Positions 58,243-64,000 of a stretch of 64,000 bases of DNA are shown here, one piece after another. This stretch comes from Lutraria lutraria (lineage: Eukaryota > Mollusca > Bivalvia > Venerida > Mactridae). A program made the position numbers and the translations under genes. The stretch covers positions 12,903,182 to 12,967,181 of the forward strand of contig OZ026847.1 in NCBI GenBank assembly GCA_964023205.1, read 5' to 3'. Every line of letters begins with the position of its first letter. The first letter of the stretch is position 1. The notes under the pieces were generated by a model. The model ran no database searches and was not told the DNA's origin. It saw only the letters and a program-made list of their open reading frames with translations.

Positions 58243-58420
58243 CGTGTTCCCTTCTGGAGCCCCATTCTCAGAAAAATCATGTTTGGGTATTTTCCTAGAT
58301 TATTCCCTTTCGGAGCCCCATTCCTCAGAAAAAAAACATGTTCGGTTCTTTTCTTAGATTATTTTAATTATTTGAATCATTCTTGTTCCCTTTCGGAGCC
58401 CCATTCCTCAGAACTGTCAA
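58243..58420 (+). repeat. Three-copy repeat around TTCGGAGCCCCATTCCTCAG
   Basis: The core TTCCCTTTCGGAGCCCCATT recurs three times at spacings of about 55-80 bp, each followed by CTCAGAA. A chance open frame of about 130 codons spans it. The frame has no homology I recognise and is not annotated as a gene. Confidence 0.65.
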
Positions 58421-59473
58421 ATAAGTTTTGTTTTGAGTTATCTCCCTTTCCTAAATTTGTTAACAGAAATTTGATTTCTAACCACTCTCAAGCTATGTAA
58501 CTTTTGCTATGATCTTTTAATGAGACGAGGGGTGTTCATGATGTTTGTAAGACTTGGACTAAACAGACAGCATTTTTTTAGATTGGTTATTAAAACGATC
58601 TGCAATCAACGAAATCATAATTTTATTTTCAAAAATGTGCAAGAAAATTGTTTGCCAAAAATATATTTTGCCTTAGAAATCTTTACCATATACCTATGCA
58701 AATTTGCAGGACAAATATAAACCATGTATCTCTCTATATATACAAATATTCGAACATCTTGTAGTTATTTAAAAAAGGTAACAGATTCTACTTCAACAAG
58801 ACTTTTTACCATTAGGAAAAATATGTTATATATTGATTCTATTGTCAGATCTTCTGTTTCAATTTGTGGTCGAAGTTTTTCTCAGATGGTTATATAAAGT
58901 AAAAACTCTCAATAGAATATTTTTTTTATACTGATATTTTTCAGCCCATTCCAGCTTTAGATTTAATTCACATAGTATTTTTCACAGACATCAATATATT
59001 TATTTTTATATTTCTTTAAACACATGAATGAAAAAAGTTGCATTATGCCAAATTGTTTCATAGCATACCGAATATTTCCTAAAATAATGCTCAGATAACA
59101 TTTCTCAGATTGTTCAGTTCTAATTTATTATAAAGTTTTTTCAACACTGGATACTATTATGATATGATGGATTATTAATGCTTTATTAGTGAGTCATGTT
59201 TATGCATTATTTCTCGGACAAAGTTTGGATGTAAATTTTGGAAAGATGCTTAATAGGGTGTAATTATAATGCTATGAATAGATTAAGCCTCCCTATAAAT
59301 CTTGGAGCTAGAATCATGGCTTCATTCTGCCATGTGACTGATCAGAATACATGTATAATCACAACATTTACAGTTGTTTGAATTCTATCTGAACTTCATA
59401 AAGAGAGCAGCATGCAGGTCGCTTTTGGGAGACAAACAAGTATATACATAAAGAAAGCTCTACATCACACATA

Positions 59474-59644
59474 CAGTCAAATTTTGGGTTAACAGTCACA
59501 TGTGAATAGAGCATGAGCTGGGGCCACTTTCCTTCTCTTAAGCGCATATTTATTGAAATAGTTCACATCCAAATAAGGGCCACTCGTGCACGATGACCAT
59601 ATTTCTTTGCTCTCTTTGGCAGCCTTTGTTAACCGGTCTGACTG
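59474..59644. mobile_element. CAGTCAAACCTGTG-type MITE, diverged copy
   Basis: The left end is CAGTCAAATTTTGGGTTAAC after TA 59472-59473. The right end is TTTGTTAACCGGTCTGACTG. The interior carries AAATAAGGGCCAC. Confidence 0.6.
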
Positions 59645-62510
59645 TGGACTTAGTCAAAAAGTGCTCACTCTTTGTGCCAAAAAACATTATTATGTGCTAT
59701 AATATAATATTTTATCTTTTTTCCCCCTTTTTATCTTATATGAGAAGTTTGTTGTTTCTTTTACTGTCCATTTTCATGATATAATCGCTTTGTGTTGCTA
59801 AACAGTGCTATGAGAATATTATTGATTTTTAGGCACATCGTTTTATTGAAGTACTACGCATCGTTCCGAATGTTATGTAGAAGTTCTTACGTTAAGTTTG
59901 ATGTATAAATTGCCATATGAATCCCCGGTTATTACTATGAACATTCCGAAAAATAATGTTAATGAACCATTGTGCAAGGAATCGAGATTTCATTTTCATT
60001 GTATGCATTATAGAAATATTTATTTAACATTTTATTTCTAAGCTTAAAGGAAAGCTCAAAGGTCGGTCAATGAAATCAAAGATGGTAAATTGTCATTTTA
60101 CTTCTGATACCATATTGCTCCACTTTGAGCGCAAAAATGAAGTTCTGTATACTGTTTAAAAAGTATTCTAGGAATCTTCATTTTCTAAAAGATAAAGTAG
60201 CCCAATATTTTATTACCTTACCTTATTGACCTTTGGTTGTGTTTTACCCTTAAAATAAAGATTGTAACTAGGGGTCATTGTTTAGTTATGTAAAATTACA
60301 TCAAATGTACAATTTCTGGCAATTTTTGTTGCAAACTAGTTTCAAACTATGAAAAAATGGCATTTTGTTATCCACTTAATATTTAATATTTTTGAACAAA
60401 ATTTAAAAAAATATATATACATAGCTTAATGTTTGTTTGCATAACACCCTAGGTTTACTCTGCTGTACGTATGTCTGTCTGTCTGTCATATTGTTGGTAT
60501 GTTTTTTATGCATTTTTGCTTCGTATAATGTAACATGGTTGTTTTTTATTAATTATTGTATGAGTTTTAATTATTATAAATTTTATTGTGTTATATTATA
60601 CTATTATGATTAAAATATGTGAATAGGGCCGTTCATAGGTAGATTATGAAGATATCTGGCTCAAACCACTTTTCAGAGAAAGGTGGCTAAAATTGTACAG
60701 AGTTATGTTAACTATATTATATAATGGTTGTTCGTTTGTTCACACGTTTTTTTCGTAAACATGCATGTTAACGAAGAAAAAAATATGATGTATAAATTTT
60801 TGTCACTGTTAAATATGTGGAGCTAGAGACGCATATTATCTTGATTCTTAACGTGTTGTTCTTTTAATGTGTATCGCATTTAATGTTCATATTAATATGT
60901 ACTTGTATTATAATAATAATGACTCGTTTAATCCTGAAATAAAATATGGCATCGTCATACAGAGAGAAACATTTTTTATTCAGAAACTCAATTTAGCCAA
61001 ACTTTTTTCTTTTCATTTTTCGTGCAAGATTTTTTTTCAGGAAATCACAAAATTAGGAAAGTTCGATTGAATGCTTCAAAAAAAGTTTCAAAAGCTTCAT
61101 AAAGATATTTCAGTTAAAAAGTCTTCATTATTCTTGCTATCTTTGATATTACAGTGTAAGCTTTTGACTTTTCTTTACCTTTTCTCAAATGCTTTAGAAA
61201 TTTAAATTGACATAGCCAGTTTATTTGTGGATTTTAGCATAGGTTATATGTATCATGTATATCATATGTTCCTATTTAGACTTGTCTTTGTCAGATAGGA
61301 AAATCAGGCTCTGAGATTACATAATGTAAGATTAATCTTATCAGTGATTGACCCATTTTTTAATCATTTTAAAAAAACATTTTTGAATTGAAACGTTACA
61401 TTTTTTAAATGTGTTGAAACTGAAAGTTCTAAAGTAGACATTTTACATTATATGAGAAAATCCATTCCCTCCTACTTTTTGTGATCAATTTTGACATAAA
61501 ATTAAAAATCCAAAATAGTTTGAAATTTTACTATAATCTTAATCTCAAGTTATGTATTCTCAGACTCTGAATCTTACTAACATTATGATTATTGCATTGT
61601 TATCCCCAGTTCATTGGCCATCATTCCATTTTGTGTTTTTTTGTGTGTGTAAAAAGCAAGTGGGTTTTTTCTGTGTTAAGTTAGTGGCATTACAGTAGTC
61701 TATTAGTCCACAGCATGGGTTTCTACGTACAATGACATGGCTCAGACAGACCCCTTTTTATCTGTATTTTAGATTGAATTTAATGGGGCTGAAATGTATT
61801 TGACTTCATCTTACTGTACTGTATGACTTGGAATTTCGGAATAATTTGATTATGTAATGTGAATTGTGTATTATTTTCATGTTTATTTTTAGATTCAGGG
61901 GAAAACCCAAAACTATAATTTTTTTAGATTTAATTATGGAAAAACCCGATATTGTATTACTGCTGAATAACTATCACTTGAATATTACAATTTATTGTCA
62001 AAAGCAGCATTTTTATGTTAAATATTGATAATTCATGTGAATCTGATTATATTTGCTATACTTCCATCTAAATGTTTCTAAATGATTTGACTTACTACTT
62101 TGCTACTATTTTTTCTATCAATCAAGTCTGCAGTTGTACGAATGTCCCAGTTTCACAGAACTTCTCAGATTGAGATATTATTTTGAAAATCCAATTGTTG
62201 TCCAATGAAAAACTGACTTGACATATAAAGTGGTGTTGTTTGGTCTCGATATATATCAATTTTAAAAGTATCAATTTTGTGTTGGTTTTGTTTTCTATTA
62301 CTAAAATATATGTTTGTGACAGAATACGATATTGAGTTGTACAATATTTTTATACCTTTATATTTACACATAGAATTTAAAGTTTGAGCAGGATAACTTC
62401 ATAAAGTTTTAAGTTTAATTCTGTATATTATAAAAGCAATAATTACCATATATTGAAATGTGAAATAGGTTATAGTTGTAACCTGGTAAGTCAAGGACTT
62501 GTATACATAC

Positions 62511-62683
62511 ATGGATTCGCAACTGCTAAAAATAGCTAAAATGATATTGAGAGACAATCCCACAATCCATTGCGATATTCGACAATTTACTAACTTAAAT
62601 ATACTAGAAAACTCCTGCCATTGGGCACGGGAAATTGTTGGGATGCAACAAGCTTCATTAAGATACACTGACTATCCACACCT
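62511..62683 (+). CDS. Possible exon of an unidentified neighbouring gene
   Basis: ATG 62511 opens a frame, MDSQLLKIAKMILRDNPTIH and onward, that is less AT-biased than its surroundings and has a mixed, protein-like composition. It ends at CCT|GTAAGC, a good splice donor at 62683/62684. Without splicing it stops at TAA 62685-62687 (58 codons). I do not recognise the peptide. The opposite strand is also open here and ends near an acceptor-like TGCTTACAG, so strand is uncertain. It could also be a transposon fragment. Confidence 0.28.
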
Positions 62684-62687
62684 GTAA

Positions 62688-63520
62688 GCATATGCATTGA
62701 AAAAAGGTATCATTATCAAGCATTTCAAATTCCAGCATGTCAGATATTTAGTATTATCCTTTCGTCTCCAGAATTAAACATTCGAATAATCACGGATATT
62801 TTCGCTGTTGTAAACATTCTGATCATCACAGACATTTTCGCTGTTGTAAACATGAACATGAAATCCTGTTGGTTCATATCCACAGGATGTGATTACTTCT
62901 AGCTGTACATATGGAAGCTGCAAATCCATGCATGTATGTAAGTCCTTGGATAAGTTAAAAAGTATACATTGAGAACTTCACACGTTAGTATTATATTTAA
63001 CAGTGTACATTATAAAAATATTGTAGAACTCATTTAAATAATTCTGCCTCACATTTTTGAAGTAATGTCTCAACTGAGATTATTCGTGAAATTGGAAGAC
63101 AAGTTGATAGCTTTTTCATTTTAACAAGTAAAACGATGTAATTAATGAAATAGAACTTCATCTCTATTTGAAACAAATACATTTTTACGATTGTAAGAAT
63201 AATAGATTTAAGAATCAAGTACTATATATTACTGCCATGTGTTTATATATTCAGAAAATCACCCACTCACTGCCATTAGAATATAATGATACATTTATTT
63301 GCGGGATATTCTTAAAATGAAAGTAACGTGTGGTATTTAATATATATATTATTCTGACAGAATAGATCACATAACTGAGGCATATTATGAGAAATAAGAA
63401 CTATTTTAATATAGCCTCAAACTTCCTTAGTGTTTGTTTAATCACAAACATACATTATGAGAAATAGAAAGTCAGTTTTTTAACAGAGTGAGAGAATTGA
63501 CTCAAGTGAATATCTTACTT
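62688..63520. other. Downstream AT-rich stretch
   Basis: Apart from a 36-bp two-copy repeat (62783-62855, core ATTTTCGCTGTTGTAAACAT) I see nothing supportable here. Confidence 0.5.
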
Positions 63521-63521
63521 A

Positions 63522-63664
63522 CAATCAAACCTGTGTTAATGGCCACCTCTGAATAAATGCCATTGTTTTAAAAAACATCACTGGTTATTTTGAACAAAAT
63601 GACCTCTCAATAAAGACCATATTTTGTCTTTCCCAAGGATGGCCTTTGTTCACAGGTTTGACTG
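63522..63664. mobile_element. TA-flanked MITE with CAGTCAAACCTGTG ends (best copy)
   Basis: Ends CAATCAAACCTGTGTTAATG and GTTCACAGGTTTGACTG are inverted, with TA at 63520-63521 and 63665-63666. The interior repeats AATAAAGGCCA-type motifs. Termini suggest the Tc1/mariner-pogo group. No coding capacity. Confidence 0.82.
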
Positions 63665-63669
63665 TATTT

Positions 63670-64000
63670 CAAAATATTACTACTTTTATTATGATAGTGT
63701 ATTCTTAGTTCAACTAATCAGACTAAATGCTAATACATGTATTCACACATATAAGGGTCCTGTGGCCCCTTTTTCATGATTTGCTGTATTTCATTTCCTT
63801 CTTTGTTCCCCTTATTCATAAAAAGCAAATGGCAAGCATTTTTGTACAGGCTGCTGAACTTTGTGTCCACATTACCACATCATTTATTGATCACTGTATG
63901 GTTGATTATTTTGTATTAATTCATTGGCCCTTTTCTTACTCAGTATTCAAAATTTCAGCATTTTTGTTAAAAAAACTTATACCTGTGTTAAAAATTTAAT
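63670..64000. other. Window end, no recognised feature
   Basis: A frame of about 90 codons runs to the window edge (63727 onward). It is hydrophobic, without splice or family signals, and is not called. Confidence 0.5.

Larger units (their letters stand above)
56232..62510 (+). other. 3' UTR and downstream sequence
   Basis: The first plausible poly(A) signal is ATTAAA at 56887-56892, followed about 30 nt later by a GT-rich run (TTTTTGTGTTG). A canonical AATAAA occurs at 60254-60259 and another at 60938-60943, so a long 3' UTR cannot be excluded. A Pumilio-like TGTAAATA lies near 56812. Two local repeats, a pyrimidine-rich run at 57900-57945 (TCCC units), a TGACGTCA at 57700-57707 and one TA-flanked MITE (59474) are present. 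From 59650 to 62460 I see only AT-rich sequence, with a (GTCT)n run near 60474. Confidence 0.6.

Noticed and set aside
58099..58500. 133-codon plus-strand frame downstream of the gene
   Set aside because: It spans a three-copy non-coding repeat, with F/L/S-rich AT-driven composition and no family motif.
62399..62668. 89-codon minus-strand frame
   Set aside because: It overlaps the plus-strand exon-like frame, runs into AT-rich hydrophobic sequence and has no convincing start. Kept only as an alternative strand for that segment.

Overview
This is an AT-rich window of animal nuclear DNA. It holds most of one spliced gene plus a dense load of small non-autonomous transposons, tRNA-derived SINEs and minisatellites. 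I saw no bacterial operons, phage, rRNA or CRISPR. The protein is a six-finger C2H2 factor of the ZNF362/ZNF384 - rotund/squeeze - LIN-29 family. With 10-20 kb introns full of MITEs and SINEs this suggests a lophotrochozoan marine invertebrate, most likely a bivalve or other mollusc. The species is inferred, not shown.

Gene layout (+ strand). Seven exons join in one continuous frame: 153-228 (ATG at 178), 22156-22210, 42183-42236, 51898-52130, 52521-52591, 54127-54293 and 55405-56231 (TAA at 56229-56231). All junction phases agree, giving 485 residues (480 with a second acceptor in exon 6). Exon 1 starts at a splice acceptor, so the promoter and at least one 5' exon lie upstream of the window. 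The first three introns are about 21.9, 20.0 and 9.7 kb and carry almost all the repeats. The finger-coding exons sit compactly at 51.9-56.2 kb. The 3' UTR and an apparently gene-poor stretch follow, with one unassigned exon-like frame near 62.5 kb.

Repeats. The clearest new-looking element is a 76-bp fold-back sequence (29-bp arms, 18-bp loop). It is present eight times, always exactly 76 bp, and six copies are flanked by perfect 4-bp target duplications. Two further MITE families have CAGT-type ends and TA duplications, one of them about 176 bp long. A TTAA-flanked, piggyBac-type MITE sits in intron 5, and a related repeat at 41.6 kb looks like its empty site. A tRNA-derived SINE occurs four times, and one copy carries a second element inserted with a 10-bp duplication. 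Minisatellites with units of 24-44 bp occupy several kilobases.

Regulatory possibilities. Exon 3 is frame-neutral, exon 6 has two in-frame acceptors 15 nt apart, and an overlapping upstream ORF begins in exon 1. Two CpG-rich intronic stretches (10.37-11.06 and 46.23-46.98 kb) and a CpG-rich open frame at 38.2-38.4 kb could be internal promoters or alternative first exons. That would fit the known use of alternative N-termini at the Drosophila rotund locus. All of these are inferences from sequence alone.
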